DNA of 64,000 bases from Pseudanabaena sp. BC1403 (GTDB taxonomy: Bacteria > Cyanobacteriota > Cyanobacteriia > Pseudanabaenales > Pseudanabaenaceae), in the NCBI RefSeq assembly GCF_002914585.1, contig NZ_PDDM01000001.1:372001-436000 (forward strand), written 5' to 3'. Both the position numbers and the translations under genes were made by a program. Below are positions 42,909 through 51,158 of the stretch, one piece after another; the first letter of the stretch is position 1, and each line of letters starts with the position of its first letter. Under the pieces are notes generated by a model. The model ran no database searches and was not told the origin of the DNA. It saw only the letters and a list, made by a program, of their open reading frames with translations.

Positions 42909-43259
42909 CTAGAAATCATTGCTTGATTGATCGGGATTTGATGGATTATCAGAAGATGAGTCTGTTGAAGAGCTAGTACTTTTGAAGTGAGCACTTACAT
43001 AATCTTGTAAATGTGGGCGAAGTACATTTGTGGCGGTGAGACCAAAAATCCCACCTCCTAGACCACCACCAATTGCTGCACCAATTATTCCAAATTTTGA
43101 ACCCGCAGCAGCCAGAATTCCTAACGCAAATAGACTTACCCAACTTTGCCAATGTTTGAAAGCATATTTTTTGTAGCAAAATTGCCATGCCTCTTTTGTC
43201 TGTTCTGGTGATAGACCTTGTAACTCTGGGATTTGATTGATTGTCCAGAAAATTTGCAT
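42909..43259 (-). CDS. Small glycine-rich membrane-associated protein, unknown
   Basis: 116 residues from ATG 43259 (MQIFWTINQIPELQG). Has two hydrophobic stretches (VSLFALGILAAAGSK and a Gly-rich IIGAAIGGGLGGGIFG) and a Ser/Asp/Asn-rich tail. Probably a small two-segment membrane protein. No family recognised. The IS66 element sits about 190 bp upstream of its start. Confidence 0.6.
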   Translation of the reverse strand: MQIFWTINQIPELQGLSPEQTKEAWQFCYKKYAFKHWQSWVSLFALGILAAAGSKFGIIGAAIGGGLGGGIFGLTATNVLRPHLQDYVSAHFKSTSSSTDSSSDNPSNPDQSSNDF

Positions 43260-43437
43260 AATTTTTACCTCACACTTGTTATGTCTCGCCAATTTCAGCG
43301 ACATAATTATATCGACATAGCTGGAATGCAATTCTATTTATACTGAACAAAGATTCAATATCTATACAAATTTTTACATGGGAACAGAACAGTTTATTTA
43401 TTTTCTATGTTTCTTTAGATACGGCTTTTTTGCCTAT

Positions 43438-43445
43438 GTTTAAGA
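43438..43445 (+). repeat. Target-site duplication, left
   Basis: GTTTAAGA, exactly repeated at 44927-44934 around the IS66 element. Confidence 0.9.
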
Positions 43446-44926
43446 GTAAAGAATCAGGTAAGAAATTGACAAAAGAGTCAAAGTGGTTAAAGTAAAGGGA
43501 TGAAAGAACCACCGCAATATGAACGAGAAGCACTAGAAAATATGCCAGTAGGAGAACTGGTAGAAGTAATCGTGCGCCAACAAGAATGGGCATAGCAAAT
43601 ATATGAAGAAATAGAGAACCTAAAAGCAGTCAACAACAGGAGTAGCAAAGACTCATCAAAACCGCCATCAAGTGACCTATTAAAACGGTCAGAGAAAAAA
43701 GTCGAAGAAATAGCAGAAGAGGAGGGTAAGAAAAAAGTAGGAGGACAATTCGGACATAAAGGAAAAACGAGAAAAGGATTTAATCGAGTAGATCGCTTTG
43801 AGACGCTCTCGCCCGAAGGCTGTCCAAATTGCGGAGGACAAGCATGGACAGAGATAGGAGTCAGCATCAGACAAACAGCAAGATTGGTAGAACAACCAAT
43901 TGAAATCGTTGAATATCAGCAACAGGAATGTCAATGTAAGCACTGTGGCGCAGTGGTGTGGGGAGAATCACCTAAAGATGTGATTGGCGAACAAGACCTA
44001 GAAGCAAGCCTACAAGGGATGTTGGTATGGTTAGGGAATTATGGACATATGAGTTATAAAAAACAGCAAGAATGGCTAAAAGAGATGGGACTAGGCGAAA
44101 TCGGACTAGGAACCATCGCCGCCACCAATGAGCGAGTAGCAGACAGTATTGAAGCAAAAGTGGAAGAACTAGCAGATTGGATTAAAGACCAACCCCAAGT
44201 TCAAGTCGATGAAACACCGTGGCTCGTCAAAGGCGTAAAAGAATGGCTATGGTCATTCAGTGGTGAAGGTTATGCGCTATATCGTGGTGCAGATACTCGT
44301 AGTCGTGCCGAACTAGAGTCAGTGTTGGGAGAAAGCTATGATGGCGTATTGTGTAGTGACGACTATAGTGTGTACAACGGTTACGCCGTTGAGCGACAAC
44401 AGAAATGTCTGGCTCACCTAAGACGACACTTTAAAGCACTACTTAAATTAACCCTTAAATCTCAACAAGAAATTGGGCATATATTCATTAGGTTGATTGA
44501 TGAAGCCTTTGAACATCATGCGACTTGGCAAAAAAATCGTGATACTCGACCATATTTTAATTGGGCGATTGATTTTAAAAAACGAGTCAGCCAAGCTATC
44601 TCGGATTGGATGCCCAAAGTTGGCTATGCCGCAGGTAATTTATTAAAGTCCCTCAAGAAGAAATCGGCTCAATGGTGGTATTTCCTTGAAAACCCTCATG
44701 TCCCTCCTGACAATAATCGTGCCGAGCGTAATCTCAGACTTGCTGTTACCAAACGCAAAGTTTGTGGTGGCTCCCGTTCTATGGATGGTTTACGCAATAC
44801 CGCCGCTTTATTGACGGTTATTCAAACTTGTAAAGTTCAAGGTAAATCTGTCATTGATTTTTTCCGTCAAGCTTTAATTGATCCTTCTTCCATCTCTCTC
44901 ATCCCTATTCTTGCCTGAATTCTTAC
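43446..44926 (+). mobile_element. IS66-family insertion sequence, 1481 bp, single-gene type
   Basis: Ends are imperfect terminal inverted repeats: GTAAAGAATCAGGTAAGAA on the left and, read inward on the right, GTAAGAATTCAGGCAAGAA (15 of 19 match), starting with the GTAA typical of IS66. Flanked by the 8-bp direct repeat GTTTAAGA, the length typical for the family. Carries only the DDE transposase; tnpA and tnpB are absent, as in the ISBst12-like branch. The transposase has one in-frame amber stop. Confidence 0.92.
43500..44918 (+). pseudogene. IS66-type transposase with internal amber codon
   Basis: From ATG 43500 the frame reads MKEPPQYEREALENMPVGEL.. to TAG at 43593-43595, then continues without break (QIYEEIENLKAV..) to the stop at 44918. 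Zinc-finger CPNCGG and CQCKHC, catalytic DDE residues in VQVDETPWL, CSDDYSVYNG and NNRAERNLRLA, and KRKVCGGSRS near the C-terminus. The TAG follows EWA where the coiled-coil leader continues, so a CAG-to-TAG change is likely. Most of the transposase could still be made from an internal start near 43884, but that would lack the N-terminal domain. Confidence 0.85.
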
Positions 44927-44934
44927 GTTTAAGA
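44927..44934 (+). repeat. Target-site duplication, right
   Basis: GTTTAAGA, partner of 43438-43445. Confidence 0.9.
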
Positions 44935-44982
44935 TAAATTCAAGAACGCTATACTTGTCTAAACTGGAGATCATTTTTTTAC

Positions 44983-45276
44983 ATGGAAACAAACCAAACT
45001 CTTAGCTTAATCCTTGGGGCGATCGCACTTGGTGCAGCTATCTGGGCAACTTCGGCAATTTTAGAACTTTTGGCTAAGTTGGTCGGTAAATTTGCGATCG
45101 CAACTATATCACTTGTATTAGTAGCGATTTACTTAAAGGTTTATGTTGGGGTGGATATTTGGCAAAGCCTTGTAGATTTTGGGCAAATTGTTATTGCCAC
45201 AATTGGACAGTTAGTAGATGCAGTTTCTTCGCTGTTTTCACAAGCAGGATCTGTTGTTAATGAACTGACTGAATAA
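44983..45276 (+). CDS. Small membrane protein, unknown
   Basis: 97 residues with two hydrophobic stretches (LSLILGAIALGAAIWATSAI and FAIATISLVLVAIYLKV) and a C-terminal amphipathic part. No family recognised. Begins 48 bp after the IS target duplication, so the insertion probably replaced or altered its promoter region. Confidence 0.6.
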   Translation: METNQTLSLILGAIALGAAIWATSAILELLAKLVGKFAIATISLVLVAIYLKVYVGVDIWQSLVDFGQIVIATIGQLVDAVSSLFSQAGSVVNELTE

Positions 45277-45287
45277 CAATCTTTAAA

Positions 45288-45932
45288 TCATGATTCTTCA
45301 GTAATTTCAATATTTCGCTTTGCAAGTTCTTCAATAAAGATTTTCAAGCTAGGATTTTCTGCATAAAGTTTTAATAAAGATTCATTTTTAGAATATTCCA
45401 TTGAGATTTTCTGATAATGCTTATAGTCTTTTTCTTTCTTCATTTCAGGAAAGACTTTACTTAAAGTGCTTAAACAGCCAGTAGTTTCTGATTTTGCTTC
45501 TTTAGAATGTAAAGGAAGTAGCCAGCATTCTATCGAGTGAACTGCGATCGCAAAAATAATATTGTTAGCAAACTGGTTATAGATATCTTCACCGATTTTT
45601 TCTCTAAACTTAGCTATAACCCCTTCAATTAGATGCTCAGGTGAAAATGGTTGACCATTTTCATCATTGTGAGGTACACCTAATTCTAGAGAAATATCAG
45701 TATCTATATGAATAATCACATATTCATTGCTATCAAATACAGCTTTAAATTTTCTTGAGCGACAATAGTTAGTTACTTCTCCATGTCCTCCATTCTTACC
45801 AACTCTAGCTGGCTGAAGCCAGTTAATACTAATATCACGATCATTGAAATATCCCACTAGGATATTATCAATTACTTTCTGATCGGTTATGCCTTCTGCA
45901 ATTCCTGCAAATGGATTCTTTGGATTATTCAT
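45288..45932 (-). CDS. TOPRIM-like protein paired with ATPase
   Basis: 214 residues from ATG 45932, which begins one base after the ATPase stop; a start 36 bp upstream would overlap that gene. GIAEGITDQKVIDNIL carries the conserved Glu-Gly of a TOPRIM fold and VIIHIDTDIS the DxD; IAVHSIECWLLPL resembles the later segment of DUF4276/RloB-type proteins. In defence loci such TOPRIM-like partners are predicted nucleases activated through the ATPase. Specific system unknown. Confidence 0.72.
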   Translation of the reverse strand: MNNPKNPFAGIAEGITDQKVIDNILVGYFNDRDISINWLQPARVGKNGGHGEVTNYCRSRKFKAVFDSNEYVIIHIDTDISLELGVPHNDENGQPFSPEHLIEGVIAKFREKIGEDIYNQFANNIIFAIAVHSIECWLLPLHSKEAKSETTGCLSTLSKVFPEMKKEKDYKHYQKISMEYSKNESLLKLYAENPSLKIFIEELAKRNIEITEES

Positions 45933-45933
45933 A

Positions 45934-47205
45934 TTAAAAGTTATTAGGCAGTCCTCCAATGTAACCATTCATAAATGCTTCAGATAATGGTACAGGATCG
46001 TCATCATCTAATGGCTCAGGTTGAAAAACTCGTTTAGCTTTAGTATGTCCATCTATGTTGCGATAAATAACAAAAAGCCTTTGGTCGTCGTCACTTAAAT
46101 CTAATCCGTCTAAGACAGCAGGATTGTGAGTTGTAAATATAACTTGTTTCTTATTATCCTTTTTTGCTAGTTTTACTAATTCTTGAATTAGCCTTGTACA
46201 TAACTTGGGATTAAGTGCATTTTCGATGTTATCAATCGCAAAAAACTTTGGTGTATCATCACTAATAAACAAAGCAAAGTAAAACATCAAAAACAAAAAG
46301 CCTTCATTAGAGCTTCTTTGATTAAAGTAAGGTAATTCTTTAGTTAAGTAACGATCTTTAATTTGAATAGTTCTCTCTATATCAGAATCTTGATGTATTT
46401 TAAAATCATCAAACCAATCAATTAATTCAAGTCTTTCTTTGATCTCATTAATTTTATCTGAACTACTACTTAAAATCCTTAAAAGTTTAAGTAAACCTTG
46501 TCCCTTAATTCCTAGAGGTTGAACTTGCCCTTCTTCCTCAAAAGTTCGCAACGAGGAGTTCTCTGGCGAGTATATTAGAAACTCTTTGACTAATGAGATT
46601 TCTTTTTTTTCATCATTAATAATTAGATTAAAAACATGATCCCTAGCCTTATGTAATAATTCATCAAACTCATACGAATTGTTGTCAATTTGCCAAGCTT
46701 CTTCATTGATTGCATTTTGAATCGATTCTTTTGTGATTTTTGTTATGGAATCTAAAATATTCAATATTTTTTTTTCGCCGATTTTACGCGCAAAGATTTT
46801 GTTTTCAGGATCATTTAATTCTGTATCTTTTAAAAAACCAGCAAATTTTTCGAGTGGATTAAGTATACTAGTATTGATCCAGCTAGAATAAGCTTGATTA
46901 TCGTGTTGTAATATAAAGTTAAAAGAGATTTCTGGGTTCACTTTTAAATTTATTTTGACCTCTTTTGTCACATTTTCTTTTTCAAAAGCCGATCGCATAA
47001 ATTCGGGTTCAGTAACCCTAATTCCTCTAGGAGCCAAAAACTCGTTGTCTAATTTGTTACCTGCCGCCGCACCAGCTAAAGCGATCGCTTCTAAAATATT
47101 GCTTTTCCCACAGCCATTTTCACCAATAAACACATTAACCCGACCCAAACCGATCTTGAGACTTTGGATGGACTTATAGTTCTCGATTTGAACTTCAGTA
47201 AACAT
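45934..47205 (-). CDS. AAA family (AAA_15/21, RecF/OLD-like) ATPase
   Basis: 423 residues. EVQIENYKSIQSLKIGLG opening, Walker A GENGCGKSN, a divergent coiled middle (about 100-290), Walker B FFAIDNIENALNP and the D-loop/H-loop region QVIFTTHNPAVLDGL. Typical of ABC-like ATPases found with nuclease partners in anti-phage systems (OLD, PARIS, RloAB). The partner gene follows directly; the two are probably an abortive-infection or DNA-damage module (inference). Confidence 0.85.
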   Translation of the reverse strand: MFTEVQIENYKSIQSLKIGLGRVNVFIGENGCGKSNILEAIALAGAAAGNKLDNEFLAPRGIRVTEPEFMRSAFEKENVTKEVKINLKVNPEISFNFILQHDNQAYSSWINTSILNPLEKFAGFLKDTELNDPENKIFARKIGEKKILNILDSITKITKESIQNAINEEAWQIDNNSYEFDELLHKARDHVFNLIINDEKKEISLVKEFLIYSPENSSLRTFEEEGQVQPLGIKGQGLLKLLRILSSSSDKINEIKERLELIDWFDDFKIHQDSDIERTIQIKDRYLTKELPYFNQRSSNEGFLFLMFYFALFISDDTPKFFAIDNIENALNPKLCTRLIQELVKLAKKDNKKQVIFTTHNPAVLDGLDLSDDDQRLFVIYRNIDGHTKAKRVFQPEPLDDDDPVPLSEAFMNGYIGGLPNNF

Positions 47206-47265
47206 AGGTTTATGGCAGCAGGCGCGACTTTAGCTATAGCTTAGCACTCTGCTTGCTCAACAGGC

Positions 47266-47312
47266 TAACACCAATTCTCAAAATGGCAAAGCCATTTTGA
47301 GAATCAGAAAAT
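47266..47312. repeat. ATACCAATT-type partial element
   Basis: ACACCAATTCTCAAAATGGC and GCCATTTTGAGAAT form a hairpin; the CAAAATGG and ACCAATT modules match the ATACCAATT family. Confidence 0.5.
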
Positions 47313-47355
47313 CTTAATGGGTTAGTTATGCACCCAGCGAAAATTCAAAATACAT

Positions 47356-47503
47356 AGGACTTACGCAAATCAACCAAGAACTAAAGTTCTTGGTTGATTT
47401 GCTCAAGTCAGTTAAAACTGACTAAAGAAAACCTCAAAATAACCTGTTTCAACAGGTTTAAGCTTTTAGCCCGCAATTTATTGCAGGGCAGATGCGTAAG
47501 TCC
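47356..47503. mobile_element. MITE of about 148 bp with 8-bp target duplication
   Basis: Terminal inverted repeats GGACTTACGCA (47357-47367) and TGCGTAAGTCC (47493-47503). Flanked by AAATACAT on both sides (47348-47355 and 47504-47511). The interior has further inverted repeats (AACCAAGAA/TTCTTGGTT, CAGTTAAAACTG, ACCTGTTTCAACAGGT). No open frame; must be moved by a transposase encoded elsewhere. Confidence 0.88.
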
Positions 47504-47511
47504 AAATACAT

Positions 47512-49497
47512 TTAAAAGTAATTTATTGGTAACAACACTTCAAACTCAGTTCCAATCGTGACATCGCCATTGTTATTTAGATAAGGCGATCGCAATACAA
47601 TTTTGCCTTGATGCTGCTGAGTGATGATCTGATGGCAAATCGCTAAACCCAAACCAGTTCCGTATCCTTGCCCTTTGGTAGTAAAGAAATTATCAAAAAT
47701 ACGGTCTTGGATTTCTTTGGGAATTCCCATTCCGTTATCCGCAATCTTCACCGATACCCAATTGCGATTATCAATTTCTGTGATCGCTGATGTGATCATT
47801 ATCAATGGCTGCCATGTAATTTCCATATCAGTCTGGACATTACTATGCTCAGTGCGAGGAGCATCTTTAGGAATAAGATGATTACGTTGCTCGATTAAAT
47901 CTGGATGAGCCTTTAAATCCACCAGAGCATCAAGAGCATTGCTGATCAGATTCATAAATACTTGAATTATGCGATCGCTATAGCCATTGATTTTGGGCAA
48001 TTCGATATAATTTTTGACAATTTGGACATTTCTAATCCTGCCACTGAGAATCGTTAAACTACTATCCACACACTCAATCAAACTAATCGCCTCTGGATTC
48101 GCATGATCTTCCATATGGGATAGAGATTGCAAAGTATCAACTAGTCGGCGCAGATACCTTGAACCTGATTGGATGCTCTTCACAACTTGCGGCAAATCAG
48201 AGCGCACAAAATCCCAGTTAACTTCTTCAAGGATTTCACTAATTATTGTTGATGAGGTTCCATATTCTTTCTCATATGCTCTCAAAATCTTCATCACCCC
48301 TTCAATGTAAGTTAAGAGACATTCTGTATTGCCATAAATCGCTGATACAGGATTCCGAATATCGTGAGACACCTCAGCCACGATTTGCCCCAGACTTGCC
48401 ATTTTCTCAGTTTGGAACATAGTCGTTTGCGTCTGCTCACGCAGTAGCTTGGTGGCTAGTTCATGAATGTGAGACTGCTCTAGTAGTAAATCGTGAACAT
48501 CAAGCACAGAGTAAGTATCAGCATCTAGACGAACAATCACAGGCTCATAAATTTCATCGTTAGGTCGTCCCAGAGCTAACTGAGATGCCATCACAATCGA
48601 GGTATTGCCATGTAATTCTAAGGTTTCTACAGGAACTTGCTCATAGAGAACTCTCAATGGTCTTTTGGTAAACAACTCAAGAGCATAGGGGCGACTCAGG
48701 CATTCTAAGAACCTGCGACGAGACAACATACCCACATATTTGTCTTGCTCAAAAACAATGATTGCAGGCAGCAAGGGATCATCTTTAAAAATCTGACGAG
48801 TAAATTCACCTGTTTGGGATAAATCAACTTTGGTATTGGACAAATTCAATTCAGAAATCGTAGAGTCTAGAGCTAATTGACGCTTTGTACTTTTTGGTGA
48901 TAGATCATTGCTAGTATCATTTACAGGCTCACTTGCCATCACCATTAAAGGAATCATTGCCATCTTGCGAGCTAATTCTTGAGTAGCTGTTTGTCTGATG
49001 TTCTTCCCCTTAACTGCGCCTTTGTCTGGTTGATACTGTTGTAACTTGAGATTGCTAATCGCAGCGTTTAATGCCTCTGGCTTAACCTCTATCGCTAATG
49101 CTTGAGCCGCAACACTAAATGCAGAATTTAAATTTTCTAGCGATATCTTTGGTAATAAATCGATCGCACCACGACGGATTGCCCAGCGTTTCTCTACTTC
49201 TTTGATTTGCGTTTGGCGAGGATTAACCAATAAAACTTTCAACTCAGATGCATGATCGGCGCACCATTTACAAAGTTCAGTGGCAAGTAGTGAAGTGCCG
49301 CCACCATATCGGATGCCTATATCAGAAATAATCAGTTGCGGTAAGCTTTGCTTTGACTGAAGCTTTTGATCAAGCATTTTAAGTAAATCTTCAGATTCAG
49401 AAGCAGCCCACACTTCTAAATGATGTGATGACAAGGCGTTATGCCACATCAGGGATTGCTCTGCTGATAGCTGAGCCAGCAACACAGATTTGACCAC
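47512..49497 (-). CDS. Sensor histidine kinase with degenerate receiver-like and CBS-like modules
   Basis: 661 residues from GTG. N-terminal response-regulator-like region (about 1-130; LPQLIISDIGIRYGGG would be the phosphorylation strand), then a CBS-like pair (about 215-340; IVFEQDKYVGMLSRRRFLE). A short helical link leads to HisKA with phospho-acceptor VSHDIRNPVSAIYGN at about 378 and HATPase_c with NLISNALDAL, VKIADNGMGIP, GQGYGTGLGLAI. No membrane segment, so a soluble kinase sensing an intracellular signal. No response regulator is adjacent, an orphan arrangement usual in cyanobacteria. Confidence 0.9.
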   Translation of the reverse strand: MVKSVLLAQLSAEQSLMWHNALSSHHLEVWAASESEDLLKMLDQKLQSKQSLPQLIISDIGIRYGGGTSLLATELCKWCADHASELKVLLVNPRQTQIKEVEKRWAIRRGAIDLLPKISLENLNSAFSVAAQALAIEVKPEALNAAISNLKLQQYQPDKGAVKGKNIRQTATQELARKMAMIPLMVMASEPVNDTSNDLSPKSTKRQLALDSTISELNLSNTKVDLSQTGEFTRQIFKDDPLLPAIIVFEQDKYVGMLSRRRFLECLSRPYALELFTKRPLRVLYEQVPVETLELHGNTSIVMASQLALGRPNDEIYEPVIVRLDADTYSVLDVHDLLLEQSHIHELATKLLREQTQTTMFQTEKMASLGQIVAEVSHDIRNPVSAIYGNTECLLTYIEGVMKILRAYEKEYGTSSTIISEILEEVNWDFVRSDLPQVVKSIQSGSRYLRRLVDTLQSLSHMEDHANPEAISLIECVDSSLTILSGRIRNVQIVKNYIELPKINGYSDRIIQVFMNLISNALDALVDLKAHPDLIEQRNHLIPKDAPRTEHSNVQTDMEITWQPLIMITSAITEIDNRNWVSVKIADNGMGIPKEIQDRIFDNFFTTKGQGYGTGLGLAICHQIITQQHQGKIVLRSPYLNNNGDVTIGTEFEVLLPINYF

Positions 49498-49674
49498 ACA
49501 ACCCCCAGAAATAGAAATAGAAATAGTAACAATTAAACCTTATCGGATGGCGATAAGTGTATGCAACAGACAATAGATAACCTAGCTTTAACCAAAAGTT
49601 AATACAAAAGCCCAAAAAATCAAGAGCCAACGCAAAGCACTGCCGCTTGTACTGATTACAGCCAAATTTTTTGT

Positions 49675-49704
49675 GGTTCGGGTTTGAGCGCAAAGCGCTG
49701 TAAT
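49675..49704 (+). repeat. 30-bp copy of palindrome arm
   Basis: GGTTCGGGTTTGAGCGCAAA and the following ten bases are identical to 38255-38284. Confidence 0.85.
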
Positions 49705-49748
49705 AGCGTTGTGCCCCTGCGGGGCGAAACTGTACGGGTTTGGATTTG

Positions 49749-49855
49749 TAATACCAATTCACAAAAGTGTGACAACACTTCTGTAAATTAAAAACCAAAC
49801 CCAGTAAGGGTTTTAAATCCCTAAATAGCAACGCCATTTTGAGAATTAGTATAAG
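49749..49855 (+). repeat. ATACCAATT repeat element, copy C
   Basis: Same order of modules as copy A at 3914-4019 (CCAATTCACAAAAGTG, ACACTTCTGT, CCAAACCC.GTAAGGGTTTT) with a divergent right end GAGAATTAGTATAA. Confidence 0.75.
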
Positions 49856-49881
49856 ATGGAAAAAATGAATTGGGGTTTCAC

Positions 49882-51087
49882 ATGACACGAATTTGTATCC
49901 TTGGCGGTGGTTTTGGCGGTTTGTATACTGCCCTTAATCTCTCGCGTCTACCTTGGGCGGTCATGCCTGAAATTATCCTGATTGATAAAAGCGATCGCTT
50001 CTTATTTACGCCATTTCTCTACGAACTAGTCACGGGAGAAATGCAAGAATGGGAAATTGCGCCAACATTTACTGAATTACTTGATGGTACTGGCATTCAG
50101 TTTATCCAAGGTCTAATCACCAACATCGATCTTGAGTCAAAAGAAGTAGAAGTAAATATTGGACAAAGGACTATATTGCCATACGATCGCCTTGTGTTAG
50201 CGATCGGTGGTGAAACGCCGATGAATCTTGTCGATGGAGCCTTGGAATATGCAATTCCATTTCGGAATCTGCATGACTTCTATCGCCTTAATAGCAAATT
50301 AGAACTATTAGAAGCATCCAATCGTGACAAGATTCGAGTCTGTATCGCAGGTGGTGGCAGCAGCGGCGTAGAACTTGCTTGCAAAACCGCCGATCGCCTC
50401 AAGGATCGCGGCCGAGTCCGCCTAGTCGATCGCAATGACAAGATTTTAAGCAATTCCACAGATGCAAATCGCAAAATCGCTGAACTTGCCCTTTCAAAAC
50501 GTGGTGTCTGGACTGACTTAAATACCAGAGTCTCGCAAGTAAATGATGGTGAAGTTACTCTTGACTATACCGATGGAAGTGACACCTTACCCGTTGACAT
50601 CATACTATGGACAGTAGGTAGCACCTTCTCCAAAATGCTCCAAAATCTACCAGTTGAGCATGGTCGGCAAGGATCGATTGCCACGGAGCCAACCTTACAA
50701 GTTAAGGGATATGCCGATTTATTTGCGATCGGTGACTTAGCACGTTGTTTTGACTCAAATTCTAGTCTTGTCCCCGCCACTGCACAGGTTGCCTTCCAGC
50801 AGTCCCAGTATTGTGCTTGGAATATTTGGGCAAGCCTTAATCAAAAAGCACTGGTTCCCTTTAGCTATATTCCCCTCGGCGAGTTTATTAGCTTAGGCAT
50901 TGATGGCGCAACTGCTTCGATTTTTGGTAAGTTCAGTATTGATGGATTCCCAGCCCATGTGATAAGGCGATTGGCCTATTTATTAAGGATGCCAACTTCC
51001 CAGCAGCAATGGAAGATTGGTACACATTGGTTGACTAAACCTTTGATTGAGATGTTCAGAGAATCTGTAAATCATCCAAACCCGTAA
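49882..51087 (+). CDS. Type II NAD(P)H dehydrogenase-like FAD oxidoreductase
   Basis: 401 residues from ATG 49882 (MTRICILGGGFGGLYTALNL); an in-frame codon 12 bp upstream is less likely. FAD-binding GGGFGGLYTAL, second dinucleotide site VCIAGGGSSGVELACKTADR, and the FAD pyrophosphate motif FAIGDLARC. No long membrane helix; the C-terminal amphipathic region (FGKFSIDGFPAHVIRRLAYLL) suits peripheral membrane attachment as in NDH-2. Transfers electrons from NAD(P)H to quinone, or acts as a redox sensor, as proposed for some cyanobacterial NdbA-C proteins. Confidence 0.87.
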   Translation: MTRICILGGGFGGLYTALNLSRLPWAVMPEIILIDKSDRFLFTPFLYELVTGEMQEWEIAPTFTELLDGTGIQFIQGLITNIDLESKEVEVNIGQRTILPYDRLVLAIGGETPMNLVDGALEYAIPFRNLHDFYRLNSKLELLEASNRDKIRVCIAGGGSSGVELACKTADRLKDRGRVRLVDRNDKILSNSTDANRKIAELALSKRGVWTDLNTRVSQVNDGEVTLDYTDGSDTLPVDIILWTVGSTFSKMLQNLPVEHGRQGSIATEPTLQVKGYADLFAIGDLARCFDSNSSLVPATAQVAFQQSQYCAWNIWASLNQKALVPFSYIPLGEFISLGIDGATASIFGKFSIDGFPAHVIRRLAYLLRMPTSQQQWKIGTHWLTKPLIEMFRESVNHPNP

Positions 51088-51123
51088 AGTTGCGCCCCTG
51101 CGGGGGCGCAACTTTACGGGTTT
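51078..51123 (+). terminator. Perfect hairpin containing the NDH-2 stop codon
   Basis: AAACCCGTAAAGTTGCGCCC and its mirror around CTG. The TAA at 51085-51087 is in the left arm. No T-run, so a stabilising structure is as likely as a terminator. Confidence 0.7.
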
Positions 51124-51158
51124 GGGTGTATCCACTGGCGATCGCAATAAAATAACTT

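Larger units (their letters stand above)
49498..49881. other. Intergenic mosaic of repeat modules
   Basis: 384 bp, no gene supported. From left: AT-rich leader of the histidine kinase, then 49675-49704 identical to the end of the 38.2-kb palindrome, then GCGTTGTGCCCCTGCGGGGC (similar to the hairpin at 51078), then an ATACCAATT element at 49749-49855 ending just before the NDH-2 start. Confidence 0.65.

Noticed and set aside
43884-44918. Intact 344-residue transposase starting at 43884
   Set aside because: The frame is continuous upstream to 43596 with zinc-finger and coiled-coil sequence; the real gene starts at 43500 and is broken by TAG.
49439-49888. 149-codon frame opposite the start of the histidine kinase and over repeats
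   Set aside because: Covers repeat modules and AT-rich leader; Phe/Tyr/Cys-rich product with no family features.
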